Of a stretch of DNA of 56,301 nucleotides, positions 19,442 through 27,889 are shown one piece after another. Under the pieces are notes generated by a model, which was not told the origin of the DNA, ran no database searches, and saw only the letters and a list, made by a program, of their open reading frames with translations. Source of the DNA: Paracoccaceae bacterium (GTDB taxonomy: Bacteria > Pseudomonadota > Alphaproteobacteria > Rhodobacterales > Rhodobacteraceae); contig JACSRN010000073.1 in the NCBI GenBank assembly GCA_014879735.1, positions 1 to 56,301 on the forward strand, given 5' to 3'. Numbering within the stretch: position 1 is the stretch's first letter; each line of letters begins with the position of its first letter. A program made the position numbers and the translations under genes.

Positions 19442-19467
19442 CGCCGGTTCCGCGGCCGCGACCGGCC

Positions 19468-20985
19468 TCAGAAGAAGCCCAGCTTGTTCGGGCTGTAGCT
19501 GACCAGCAGGTTCTTGGTCTCCTGGTAGTGGTCGAGCATCATCTTGTGCGTCTCGCGCCCGATGCCCGATTGCTTGTAGCCGCCGAAGGCCGCGCCGGCG
19601 GGATAGGCGTGGTAGCAATTGGTCCAGACCCGCCCGGCCTCGATGCCGCGGCCGGCGCGGTAGGCGGTGTTCACATCGCGGCTCCAGACGCCGGCACCCA
19701 GGCCGAAGACGGTATCGTTGGCGATCTGCAACGCCTCGTCCAGCGTCTTGAACGTCGTGACCGAGACCACCGGCCCGAAGATCTCCTCCTGGAACACCCG
19801 CATCTTGTTGTTGCCCTCGAAGATCGTGGGCTGGATGTAGAATCCGCCGGCCAGATCGCCGTCGAAGCGGTTGACCGCGCCGCCCGTCAGCACCTTGGCG
19901 CCCTCCTCGCGCCCGACCTCCAGATAGGAGCTGATCTTGTCGAACTGCTCCTGGCTGGCCTGGGCGCCGATCATCGTTGCCGTCGCCCGCGGATCGCCCG
20001 CGGTGATCGCCTCGACGCGCTTGATGGCGCGTTCCATGAAGCGCTCGTAGATCGATTCCTGCACCAGTGCCCGGCTGGGGCAGGTGCAGATCTCGCCCTG
20101 GTTCAGCGCGAACATGGCGAACCCTTCCAGCGCCTTGTCGAGGAATGCATCATCCTCGTTCATCACATCGGCAAAGAAGATGTTCGGCGACTTGCCGCCC
20201 AGTTCCAGCGTGATGTTGGTCAGGTTGTCGGCAGCGGCCTTCATGATCATCTTGCCGACCGGGGTCGAGCCGGTGAAGGCAATCTTGGCGATGCGCTTCG
20301 AGGACGACAAGGCCGCGCCGGCCTCTTCGCCGATGCCGTTGACGATGTTCAGCACCCCGGGGGGCAGCAGATCCTCGATGAACTGCATCAGGTACAGGAT
20401 CGAGGCCGGGGTCTGCTCGGCCGGCTTCAGCACCACGCAATTGCCCGCCGCCAGGGCCGGTGCCAGTTTCCATGCCGCCATCAGGATCGGAAAGTTCCAG
20501 GGGATGATCTGGCCGACGACGCCCAGCGGCTCATGGAAGTGATAGGCCACGGTGTCATTGTCGATCACCCCGATCGAGCCTTCCTGCGCGCGGATCGCGC
20601 CGGCGAAATACCGGAAATGGTCAACGGTCAGCGGGATGTCTGCGGCCATGGTCTCGCGCAGCGGCTTGCCGTTGTCCCAGGTCTCGGCAATTGCGATGGC
20701 TTCCAGGTTCTGCTCGATCCGGTCGGCGATCTTCAGCAGGATGTTCGACCGTTCGGTAACGCTGGTCTCGCCCCATTTCCTGCGGGCCCGGTGCGCGGCA
20801 TCAAGCGCCAGCTCGACATCTTCGGCGCCTGACCGCGCCACTTCACAGACCACCTGGCCCGTCACGGGCGAGATGTTCTCCATGTAGCGGCCGGATTTCG
20901 GTGCCACCCATTCGCCGCCGATGAAGTTATCGTAGCGCTTGTTGAAGGGCGCCGCCTGCATGGCCAGCGTTTCCACTTTCGACAT
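19468..20985 (-). CDS. NAD-dependent aldehyde dehydrogenase (AcoD/ExaC type)
   Basis: A 505-residue cytoplasmic enzyme oxidising aldehydes to acids with NAD(P)+. The start at 20985 has a strong AGGAGGAA site. The cofactor motif FTGSTPVGK (238-245), general base Glu261 in TLELGGKSP and the nucleophile Cys300 in [11 protein letters not shown] are all present. The CTCPSR version is typical of the acetaldehyde/chloroacetaldehyde branch (AcoD, ExaC, AldB). The gene lies downstream of and in the same direction as an AcoR-like regulator gene, which fits control by acetoin, ethanol or related aldehydes. The exact substrate is not decidable from sequence. Confidence 0.95.
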   Translation of the reverse strand: MSKVETLAMQAAPFNKRYDNFIGGEWVAPKSGRYMENISPVTGQVVCEVARSGAEDVELALDAAHRARRKWGETSVTERSNILLKIADRIEQNLEAIAIAETWDNGKPLRETMAADIPLTVDHFRYFAGAIRAQEGSIGVIDNDTVAYHFHEPLGVVGQIIPWNFPILMAAWKLAPALAAGNCVVLKPAEQTPASILYLMQFIEDLLPPGVLNIVNGIGEEAGAALSSSKRIAKIAFTGSTPVGKMIMKAAADNLTNITLELGGKSPNIFFADVMNEDDAFLDKALEGFAMFALNQGEICTCPSRALVQESIYERFMERAIKRVEAITAGDPRATATMIGAQASQEQFDKISSYLEVGREEGAKVLTGGAVNRFDGDLAGGFYIQPTIFEGNNKMRVFQEEIFGPVVSVTTFKTLDEALQIANDTVFGLGAGVWSRDVNTAYRAGRGIEAGRVWTNCYHAYPAGAAFGGYKQSGIGRETHKMMLDHYQETKNLLVSYSPNKLGFF

Positions 20986-21147
20986 GATGTGTTCCTCCTG
21001 ATCGACCGCCTCCTCCGGCGGCCTTGATGTCAGGATGGGCGCGCAAAGGGCCTGCGTCACTCCGGCCAGGGCGGGCCGCGCTGCAGCATCGTCGCAGATC
21101 TGCGACAGTCGCCCGCGCGAATTTGCGCGAGGCGGCGCGAAAGAAGA

Positions 21148-22092
21148 TTACCCGCTCCGCCCCAGTTTGCGATGCAGGGTTGCGCGCGAAACGCCAAGCG
21201 CCCGCGCAGCGGCCGTCACATTGCCACCCGCGCGGGCCAGGGCGCGGGCGATCACTGCGCGTTCGCCGTCCTGCGGCCGATCGTGGCTGTCCAGCGCCAA
21301 CAGATCCGCGACCGGCACCGGATTGCTCGCCAGGTCGCCCGACAGGTCCAGATGCTGGCGCGCCGCGCGGGTGGCGCCGATCACCAGCTCATCCGCATCC
21401 ACGGCGAGAAGTGCGCCGAGCCCGCGGTCCAGTCCGGGCACCAGAACCATCCGCGCCCGGGGAAAGTGGCGGTGAAAAATATCCGCCTCGATCTTGCGCG
21501 CGGCCTCGGTCACGGAATGGCTGACCAGGCCCGCCAGCGCCTCGCCCAGATCGGCGCGCACGGTCGAGACGTCGAGGACGGCCACCAATTCGCCCACCGC
21601 GTCATGCACGGGGGCGGAGGCACAGGTCAGCCCGATGTTCGCCGCCAGGAAGTGCTGATCGCGATGGATCACCACCGGCCGCCCCTCAGCCAGCCCGGTG
21701 CCGATGCCGTTGGTACCGGCCGCGGCCTCGGACCAGCGGGTGCCGATCCACAGGCCAGCCGCGGCAAAGTCGCGGTCCTCAGAGGATTTTCCCAGCCGCT
21801 CGACCGGGATGCCGTCGCTGTTCGCCAGGATCACGCTGGCCCCGAATGCCCCCACCGCCTGAAACAGCCGCTCCATGGTCGGGCGGGCGGCCAGGGCCAC
21901 GGGTTCCATCCGCTCGCGTACGGCTGCAAATTCTTCCTCGGTCATCCGTTCGTCGCGGGGGCGGCGTGTCGGATCCAGCCCGTGCACATTCATCGACCGT
22001 GCCCAGGAGGCGACGATGGACGACCGTGCGGCCTTTCCGCCCGCCAGCGCGGCGACGACGGCATCCTCGTGCCTGCGGATTGGTCGCTGCAT
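21148..22092 (-). CDS. GAF-Fis transcriptional regulator, AcoR-like but without AAA+ domain
   Basis: A 314-residue regulator. The ATG at 22092 is preceded by a GGGGGCGGG purine run. Residues about 60-190 form a GAF sensory domain with the AcoR-like signature WSEAAAGTNGIGTGLAEGRPV. The C-terminus (about 270-314) is a Fis-type helix-turn-helix, AGGNVTAAARALGVSRATLH. AcoR proteins normally have a central sigma54-activating AAA+ domain of about 230 residues; it is absent, and no GAFTGA or Walker motif is present. It therefore cannot activate sigma54 promoters itself and may act as a repressor or sigma70 activator. It precedes the aldehyde dehydrogenase gene by 160 bases. Confidence 0.85.
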   Translation of the reverse strand: MQRPIRRHEDAVVAALAGGKAARSSIVASWARSMNVHGLDPTRRPRDERMTEEEFAAVRERMEPVALAARPTMERLFQAVGAFGASVILANSDGIPVERLGKSSEDRDFAAAGLWIGTRWSEAAAGTNGIGTGLAEGRPVVIHRDQHFLAANIGLTCASAPVHDAVGELVAVLDVSTVRADLGEALAGLVSHSVTEAARKIEADIFHRHFPRARMVLVPGLDRGLGALLAVDADELVIGATRAARQHLDLSGDLASNPVPVADLLALDSHDRPQDGERAVIARALARAGGNVTAAARALGVSRATLHRKLGRSG

Positions 22093-22286
22093 CCCGCCCC
22101 CTCCCTGAAACGCCGGCATGGTGCGCAACGCCCCGGACGCCGGTCCAGGCGGCGGCCAGGGCGGCGCGACTCGTTCCTCCGAAAGCACGATAGCGCAGTT
22201 TCGACCTTTGCGAAGACACGAATGGCGGCGCAGCCGGCAGGGTGCCGGGACTTGCACGCAGGACGCGGCGGGGCGACACTCGGCGC

Positions 22287-22700
22287 ATGGTACCCATCAT
22301 GCCCCCCCGCCTGCGCCTGCGCCTGCATTTTGGCGATGTGCTGATGCTTGGCCCGGGCAAGGCCGATCTTCTCGCGCAGATCGGCGCCACCGGCTCGATT
22401 TCGGCGGCCGGCCGTGCGCTGGGGATGAGCTACAAGCGCGCCTGGTCGCTGGTCGAGGAGATGAATGCCGGCTTTCGCGCACCGCTCGTCCTCAGCACGC
22501 GCGGCGGGCCGGGTGGCGGCGGCGCGCAGCTGACGGAGACCGGGGAGGAGGTGCTGCGCCACTTCCGCGCGCTTGAGGCGCTGGTACTGCGCGACCCCGG
22601 CGGCGATCTGGCCGCCATCGCGGCCCTGCTGGCTGAGCCGCAACTGGCCGGTGACGACAGGTCGCAGCCGGCCCCGGTTGACCCCGGTCGCCCGATCTGA
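22287..22700 (+). CDS. ModE N-terminal-type LysR-like HTH protein
   Basis: A 137-residue DNA-binding protein matching the N-terminal domain of molybdate regulator ModE: LGPGKADLLAQIGATGSIS, then AAGRALGMSYKRAWSLVEEMN as the helix-turn-helix, and a wing with GGPGGGGAQLTETGEEVL. The molybdate-binding TOBE (MopB) domains of full ModE (about 260 residues) are absent, so it may not sense molybdate directly. The start is uncertain (22287 or 22299). No mod transport genes are in the window. It is transcribed divergently from the GAF-Fis regulator gene. Confidence 0.82.
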   Translation: MVPIMPPRLRLRLHFGDVLMLGPGKADLLAQIGATGSISAAGRALGMSYKRAWSLVEEMNAGFRAPLVLSTRGGPGGGGAQLTETGEEVLRHFRALEALVLRDPGGDLAAIAALLAEPQLAGDDRSQPAPVDPGRPI

Positions 22701-22792
22701 TCCCGATCAGGGCGGGTCGATCTGCAACGGGCCCAGGACACACCGCTTTCGCCTCGGGCAAAGAGGTGATTCGTGACGTGAAAGGAAAGCTG

Positions 22793-23206
22793 ATGAGAAC
22801 GCCATCCTTGCTGGTCGCGGCGTTTGCCCTGTCGGCACTGGCACTGCCGGTTGCCGCTGGCGATGCCGAGAAGGGCAAAACCGTTTATAATAAATGCAAA
22901 TCCTGCCACACCATCACCGATCCATCGGGTCAGGATTTGGTCAAGGGCGGAAAGGTCGGCCCGAACCTCTGGGGCGTCGTCGGCCGTCCGGTGGCTTCGG
23001 TTGCCGATTTCAAATACGGCGACGGCATCCAGAAGGCTGGCGCCAAGGGCCTTGTCTGGGACGAGGCGATGATCGCGGCCTATGTCGTCGATCCGAGCAA
23101 ATGGCTGGATGAAAATTCCGGCGACCCCAAGGCCAAGTCGAAAATGACGCTGAAGCTGCCCAAGGGCGGCGAGGATGTCGCGGCCTATCTGGCGACGATG
23201 AAGTGA
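22793..23206 (+). CDS. Small soluble c-type cytochrome (c2/c550-like)
   Basis: A periplasmic electron carrier of 137 residues. The start at 22793 follows AAAGGAAAGC and gives a clean signal peptide (LLVAAFALSALALPVAAG, cut near residue 23). The single haem site is Cys35-KS-Cys38-His39, with GPNLWGVVGRPV following as in class I cytochromes, and a likely Met axial ligand in KSKMTLKL. It resembles the short soluble cytochromes c of Rhodobacter and Paracoccus that link the bc1 complex to oxidases. It has no evident operon partner: the next gene is convergent. Confidence 0.9.
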   Translation: MRTPSLLVAAFALSALALPVAAGDAEKGKTVYNKCKSCHTITDPSGQDLVKGGKVGPNLWGVVGRPVASVADFKYGDGIQKAGAKGLVWDEAMIAAYVVDPSKWLDENSGDPKAKSKMTLKLPKGGEDVAAYLATMK

Positions 23207-23237
23207 TCCGAGGGGCGGGCGCGGCAGACCGCGCCCG

Positions 23238-23888
23238 TTACCCCGCAAGGTGCCGCAGCCCCTGCGTCACATCGGTGCGCACCGCCAGCCGCAACCCTGG
23301 CTCGTCGCCTGCCTTCAGCGCAGCCAGAATCATCCGGTGATAGGGCGGCGCCTCCTTGCGCCGCAACCGCGCGTAAAGCGCCCGCATGGTCGGGCCAAGC
23401 TGCAGCCAGACGGTTTCGCAAATGGCCAGCATAGCCGGCGTCTGGGCACGCAGATAAAGCGTGCGGTGAAATTCCAGATTGGTGCGGACATAGGACACGG
23501 CGTCGTGGCGCGCCACCGCCTCGGCATTCTGGGTGTTGATCGCGGCCAGCCGCTCGATCAGTGCGAAATGGGCACGCGGCAGGGCGCGGGCCGCCATCTC
23601 GGGCTCCAGCATGGCGCGGATGGCCGCCAGTTCCTCGATCCGGTCGGGTGTCAGTTCCCAGGTTGCCACCCGGCCCGAGGACGACAGCGTCAGCGCGCCT
23701 TCGGCGACCAACCGCCGCACCGCCTCGCGCGCGGGGGTCATCGACACGCCGAACTGCTTGCCTATGCCACGCAGCGTCAACGGCTGGCCGGGCGCCAGTT
23801 CGCCGTGCATCACCTGCTGGCGCAGGCTGCGGTACAGCCGTTCGTTCGCGGCGGCGTCGGTGGGCTGCGGGCGTGCGGTCATCTGCAT
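23238..23888 (-). CDS. GntR-family regulator with FCD ligand domain
   Basis: A 216-residue regulator. An N-terminal winged helix is clear in LTLRGIGKQFGVSMTPAREAVRRLVAEGAL, split as helix-turn-helix plus wing. An all-helical FCD domain (about 90-210) follows, with IRAMLEPEMA and the metal-ligand-like residues in NLEFHRTLY. Such proteins usually repress catabolic genes for organic acids or amino acids. Here it lies alone between a cytochrome gene and a YgjP-type gene, 32 bases after the latter, so its regulon is unknown. Confidence 0.9.
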   Translation of the reverse strand: MQMTARPQPTDAAANERLYRSLRQQVMHGELAPGQPLTLRGIGKQFGVSMTPAREAVRRLVAEGALTLSSSGRVATWELTPDRIEELAAIRAMLEPEMAARALPRAHFALIERLAAINTQNAEAVARHDAVSYVRTNLEFHRTLYLRAQTPAMLAICETVWLQLGPTMRALYARLRRKEAPPYHRMILAALKAGDEPGLRLAVRTDVTQGLRHLAG

Positions 23889-23920
23889 GGCGCGATGGGA
23901 ACACCCGCGGCGCCGGGCGG

Positions 23921-24628
23921 TCAAGCCCCGCTGCCGCCCGCCCCGAAGCGGTAGCGGTGCAGGTCCTGCCCGTGGCCGTGCAGCCAGGCCCGCTCCTGCC
24001 GCCAGCCGGGGTACAGCCGCGAGACGATGGCCCAGTAGGCCGCGGAATGGTTCATCTCGACCAGATGCGCAACCTCATGTGCGGCCACATAGTCAAGCAC
24101 GGAAGGTGGCGCGAGGATCAGCCGCCAGGAATACATCAATGCGCCGTCATGGCTGCACGATCCCCAGCGCGACCGGGTGTCGCGCAGGGTCAGCCGCGTG
24201 TAGCTGCGCCCGACCCGCGCCGCATATTCCGACGAGGCCCGCGCCAGGCGGTCGCGCGCCAGAGCCTTCAGCCAGGCCGCGACCCGCGCACCTGCCTGCG
24301 CCGGCTCGCCCGGCACAACCAGCGCATCGCCCTCGACCCGGACCGCACGGCCTGCGCCGGGCAGGATCCGCAGCAGCCGCCCTTCGACCGGCAACAGCAT
24401 TCCCGGCCCGACGGCCACGCCGCCGGTTTCCGGCATGGCTGCCAGCGTCTCGCGCAGCCAGCCTTCCTGGGCCTGCAGGAAGGCCATCGCATCGCGCTCA
24501 CGCGCGCGCGCCGGCAGGGTCAGCGTGATCTTTCCGTCCAGTCGCGAAACGCGCAGCGAGAATCGCCGCGCGCGGACCGATCGCTTCAGATGCACCTCCA
24601 CCGGCGGACTCCCCGGAAGCACAGGCAT
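23921..24628 (-). CDS. YgjP/SprT-like zinc metallopeptidase (DUF45, M48-like)
   Basis: A cytoplasmic protein of 235 residues. The start MPVLPGSPPV at 24628 was chosen because the frame further upstream lies in the promoter of the divergent TIGR02300 gene. The zinc motif is at His184: HEVAHLVEMNHSAAYW, with the third ligand His in MNH, and the family-specific RSRWGSCSHDGALMYSWRL lies ahead of it. Members are proteases of unclear substrate. It is convergent in function with nothing nearby; the GntR gene follows at 32 bases and may be co-transcribed. Confidence 0.88.
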   Translation of the reverse strand: MPVLPGSPPVEVHLKRSVRARRFSLRVSRLDGKITLTLPARARERDAMAFLQAQEGWLRETLAAMPETGGVAVGPGMLLPVEGRLLRILPGAGRAVRVEGDALVVPGEPAQAGARVAAWLKALARDRLARASSEYAARVGRSYTRLTLRDTRSRWGSCSHDGALMYSWRLILAPPSVLDYVAAHEVAHLVEMNHSAAYWAIVSRLYPGWRQERAWLHGHGQDLHRYRFGAGGSGA

Positions 24629-24780
24629 TTCGCGTGAAAATCCCCTTGAATTCACTTTGCGGAATGCGCATCTGCCTCCGCATCGAAAGCCTTTGACAGC
24701 CGTCCGCTTCCATGGCAAGGGGCGGCTTTCGCACCGGACGCCGAACCACCTTTTCCGGTTCTCAACTGAAGGGATCTCCC

Positions 24781-25113
24781 ATGTCCAAGGAAGACTGGGG
24801 CACGAAGCGCATCTGCCCGACGACCGGCAAGCGTTTCTATGACATGAACCGCATGCCCGTGGTCAGCCCCTATACCGGCGAGGTGGTCGATATCGAATCG
24901 GCCCGCCGCAAACTTGCCGCTGCCGTTATCTCGCGCGTGTTGCCCGAAAAGGACGACGCGCTTGTCGACGATCTCGAGACCGACGACGAACTTCTGGTGT
25001 CCGGTGCCGCCGATGACACCGAGATGGACGACGATCTGCTCGAGGACGATGCCGACGACAACGTGTCGCTGGACGATCTGGCCGATGTAGCCGGCGACGA
25101 GGAAGAGCACTGA
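24781..25113 (+). CDS. TIGR02300 family protein (FYDLN acid domain)
   Basis: A 110-residue protein found across alphaproteobacteria. The conserved N-terminal core is TKRICPTTGKRFYDMNRMP with the FYD(L/M)N signature and a CPxxG-type turn, followed by SPYTGE. The C-terminal half is strongly acidic and low in complexity (runs of Asp/Glu with Leu), as expected. No function is established for the family. The start at 24781 has a GAAGGGATCTCCC leader. tRNA-Ala follows in the same direction but has its own promoter. Confidence 0.93.
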   Translation: MSKEDWGTKRICPTTGKRFYDMNRMPVVSPYTGEVVDIESARRKLAAAVISRVLPEKDDALVDDLETDDELLVSGAADDTEMDDDLLEDDADDNVSLDDLADVAGDEEEH

Positions 25114-25143
25114 AATACCGCCGTGGGGGCGTGCATTTTTCCC

Positions 25144-25172
25144 TTGCGCCCCCCCGCGGCCCCGTCTACATA
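25144..25172 (+). promoter_or_regulatory. Sigma70 promoter for tRNA-Ala
   Basis: TTGCGC (25144-25149), a 17-base spacer and TACATA (25167-25172). The expected start near 25179 leaves a 30-base leader before the tRNA. A similar TACATG -10 with 17-base spacing precedes the tRNA-Arg gene. Confidence 0.65.
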
Positions 25173-25210
25173 GCCGCCCAACGCAGGCGACAGCCTGCGG
25201 TACCTCCGGT

Positions 25211-25286
<76 letters not shown>

Positions 25287-25306
25287 ATATTCCCGATGGG
25301 TTAGAG

Positions 25307-25331
25307 GGCGTCCTGCAGGGCGCCTTTTCTG
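25307..25331 (+). terminator. Rho-independent terminator after tRNA-Ala
   Basis: GGCGTCC (25307-25313) pairs with GGGCGCC (25318-25324, one G-U) over a TGCA loop, followed by TTTTCTG. It ends the tRNA transcript just before the lower-G+C block begins. Confidence 0.7.
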
Positions 25332-25482
25332 TTTGCACCTGTTCCTGCACCATTGCGGACAATGCGCTCATGCGAGCAATGCGCTGAAACGCGATGGTCA
25401 CGCTTGCGGGACGGCGCCATAGGCGCCGAAGCCCGCTTCGCCGCGACCAATTCGCCATCATTGCATATTCTGGGTTTGACGG

Positions 25483-26442
25483 TCAGTGAGCCTGGCGGCG
25501 TGACGCGAGCAATTGTTCCGCTGTTTCAGAATCCGTCGCCAGATGGCTGATGTAGCCGCCGGCTATACCGGCAGATATAGCTGCAATCTTGTCCCGTCCG
25601 AAAGCGATCCCCAGACGAATGGGTGTCTGGCGAAGCTGGTTGAGCGAGATCGAGATCGTCCGGTCGTCCAGATCCGATTGGAGGATATTTCCCTGAGCAT
25701 TGAAGAACCTGGCGCAGATCGAGCCTACGGCGCCTCTCTCGACGAGATCGGCCATATGAGCCTCGTCAAAGAGGCCATGCTGGAAGGTCGAGGATCCCGC
25801 CAACATCGCGCCGATGCCAAAAATGGCCACGCTTTGCCGCTGCATCATTTCGAGAACCATCGCGACCGCGTCTGATCTTACAATCGCCTGGCCAATGAGG
25901 GCATCCTGCACCACAGCCGGGACGGGCAACATCCACGCCTTTCCCCCCAGCTTTTCTGCCAGAACCCGGCAAACTTCACTTGTCCCCGAGGCCGTTTCCG
26001 CGCGTGCTACTCCACCAATAAGGGTGATGACATCAATATCGGTAGAGCGGCCCCGTTGAACTTCGGCGACTGTTGCGGCAACAGTCCTGCCATTGGACAC
26101 ACCAAAGATTGATCCGGGCGTTGCAAAGCCCCTGATCACGCGCGCGGCGGATTGCGCCAACCGCTGCTCTGTCTCGAATGGCGTTGTCATTGTCGGTACT
26201 ATGCAGGCGTCGGTCAGGCCAAAAACATTGACGAGCTTTGCCTCGGTCTCGAAATCCCGGTAAGCGCTTGACACAACCCGAGTTTCGACAAACCCCAATG
26301 CGGAGGCTTTCTGAAGATATCGGCTGACCGTTGCGGCCGACATCGAGAACCTGGTCGCAATTTCAGACTGCGACCATTTGTCTTCGTAATACAGGCGCGC
26401 AATCTCTAGAATCCGGCCAAGATCGCGATGGGGTCTAGGCAT
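25483..26442 (-). CDS. SorC/DeoR-family sugar-responsive transcriptional regulator
   Basis: A 319-residue regulator. The N-terminal helix-turn-helix is ARLYYEDKWSQSEIATRFSMSAATVSRYL, seen as YYEDKWSQSEIA plus SMSAATVSRYLQKA. The remainder is a SorC sugar-phosphate-binding domain with ITLIGGVARAE and the FGIGAM, GSICARFFNAQG and AIAAISAGIAGG-type motifs (here IAAISAGIAGGYIS). It is the last gene of the minus-strand sugar block, 200 bases after the SDR gene. It probably controls the ABC importer and SDR in response to a phosphorylated sugar or polyol. Codon use and G+C are lower than in flanking genes. Confidence 0.9.
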   Translation of the reverse strand: MPRPHRDLGRILEIARLYYEDKWSQSEIATRFSMSAATVSRYLQKASALGFVETRVVSSAYRDFETEAKLVNVFGLTDACIVPTMTTPFETEQRLAQSAARVIRGFATPGSIFGVSNGRTVAATVAEVQRGRSTDIDVITLIGGVARAETASGTSEVCRVLAEKLGGKAWMLPVPAVVQDALIGQAIVRSDAVAMVLEMMQRQSVAIFGIGAMLAGSSTFQHGLFDEAHMADLVERGAVGSICARFFNAQGNILQSDLDDRTISISLNQLRQTPIRLGIAFGRDKIAAISAGIAGGYISHLATDSETAEQLLASRRQAH

Positions 26443-26642
26443 TCATGACACCAGGTCACGCACCGGCATCTTTGCCCGCAAAGCAGCCCGAGGCGCAAGC
26501 GAATCCTGATGCAAAAACCGGGCGACGAACTGCAGAACCAAGCAAACCCCCAACATTTCCAAACCCAGATCTTCAAACGATGAATGTGCCGCTCTTATTG
26601 CTCGTTCAGCTCTCCACCGGACCGGGATCAAGAATGACAGCA

Positions 26643-27413
26643 CTACCAGCTTGTATAGCCACCGTCTGCCAGGACGATCGATCCGGTCATCAGGCTTGAT
26701 GCCGGCGACGCCAGAAACAGAACGACATTGGCGATCTCGTCCGCGGTGCCCATTCTGGCCATCGGAGTGGAATCCAGCCAGCGATCATACATCGGTTTGT
26801 TCGTTTTCACGAGGTCATTCAGCGGCGTGTCGATGTAGGTTGGCGCCACGGCATTGACGCGCACGCCGTGCGGCGCCCATTCTACTGCCAAAGACCTTGT
26901 GAGGTGATGAACCGCGGCCTTGGAGGCATTGTAATGCGCCTGCGGCTGTGGACGATTGACAATAAAGCCCGACATCGATCCAACATTCACGATCGCTCCG
27001 GCTCCGCGTGCGATCATGCGCTTGCCAAATGCCCGGCTGCACCAGAATGTGCCGTTCAGGTTCACATCGATGACCTTGCGCCAGCGCGCATCTTCCATAT
27101 TTTCCGCTGGAATATCGCTCAGGGCAATCCCGGCATTGTTCACAAGAATGTCGGCGCCACCGCTTTCTTCCATTGCGGATGCAATTGCCTCGATGCTGTC
27201 GGGCTCGGTGACATCCGCCACATATGCTTTGACGCTATGGCCTTCGCCAAGGAATGCGGCTTCGGCGTCGCGGGCGCTTGCCTCGTCCAGTTCGATGATT
27301 GAAACACGCGCGCCCGCTTCCAGAAATGCCGACACAACGGCCTTGCCGATGCCGCGGCCTCCCCCCGTCACCACTGCCGTCTTGCCGTCAAGTCTGAATT
27401 TGTCCAGATACAT
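26643..27413 (-). CDS. SDR-family NAD(P)-dependent oxidoreductase
   Basis: A classical short-chain dehydrogenase of 256 residues. The Rossmann motif TGGGRGIGKAV, the NNAG motif and the catalytic Ser/Tyr/Lys (serine in VGSMSGF, then HYNASKAAV) are all present. An Asp/Glu after the second strand (IIELDE) favours NAD(H) over NADP(H). It lies between the sugar binding-protein gene and the SorC regulator gene. It probably oxidises the imported polyol or sugar, but this is inference. A terminator separates it from the importer genes, so it may have its own promoter. Confidence 0.9.
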   Translation of the reverse strand: MYLDKFRLDGKTAVVTGGGRGIGKAVVSAFLEAGARVSIIELDEASARDAEAAFLGEGHSVKAYVADVTEPDSIEAIASAMEESGGADILVNNAGIALSDIPAENMEDARWRKVIDVNLNGTFWCSRAFGKRMIARGAGAIVNVGSMSGFIVNRPQPQAHYNASKAAVHHLTRSLAVEWAPHGVRVNAVAPTYIDTPLNDLVKTNKPMYDRWLDSTPMARMGTADEIANVVLFLASPASSLMTGSIVLADGGYTSW

Positions 27414-27825
27414 CGCGGTATTACTCCAAATCGTAATTCAGGCTATCGCGGCGCAAGGCGCCAGACAAGCGACTTGTGCAAGAAGCTACGGTTAATGTGG
27501 TAGAAGCATATTCTTGCATATACTATCGACGCCCTTGCCGTGGCCGGCCCGGGCCGCTGTTCCATGATCGGCATCGACCGTCTCCCGGTGTTGCGACCTG
27601 TGCCAGGGACATCGCATGCAACGGCACAATGCTGCCCGTGAATGTGTTCTACCGGCGAGATTATTTCGCTCCCTGTCAGGTGGCCAGATCGATGGTGATC
27701 TGCATCATGAGGCGCGTCATGCAAAAGCCGCATCTTCGAATGGAGTTCACGCTGCCTTCGGCGGACCGTCCGGATTGGAAAGACGTTCCGGCCGGCGATT
27801 GCGCGCTGCGGCAAAGCGAAGGCAG
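27414..27825. other. Intergenic region upstream of the SDR gene
   Basis: About 410 bases with no recognisable gene. A minus-strand frame of 123 codons resembles nothing I know. Near the SDR gene there are A+T-rich motifs. The minus strand reads two direct ATATGC repeats 10 bases apart near 27512-27525, and ACAAG-CGA-CTTGT lies at 27465-27477 next to TGCAAG. These are candidate operators related to the TTGCA elements upstream of the ATPase gene. Confidence 0.45.
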
Positions 27826-27861
27826 AAAAAATGCCGGCCGGTGCACATGGCCCGACCGGCA
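27826..27861 (-). terminator. Rho-independent terminator after the sugar binding-protein gene
   Basis: On the minus strand TGCCGGTCGG pairs with CCGGCCGGCA (10 pairs, one G-U) over a 10-base loop, followed by TTTTTT. It lies 30 bases after the binding-protein stop, so the importer transcript ends here. Confidence 0.9.
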
Positions 27862-27889
27862 GTTGCTGGGAGCACTAAAACCTATCAGA

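Noticed and set aside
27443-27814. Minus-strand frame of 123 codons between the sugar binding-protein and SDR genes
   Set aside because: No homology recognised, biased composition and no ribosome-binding site; kept as intergenic, though a small lineage-specific gene cannot be excluded.
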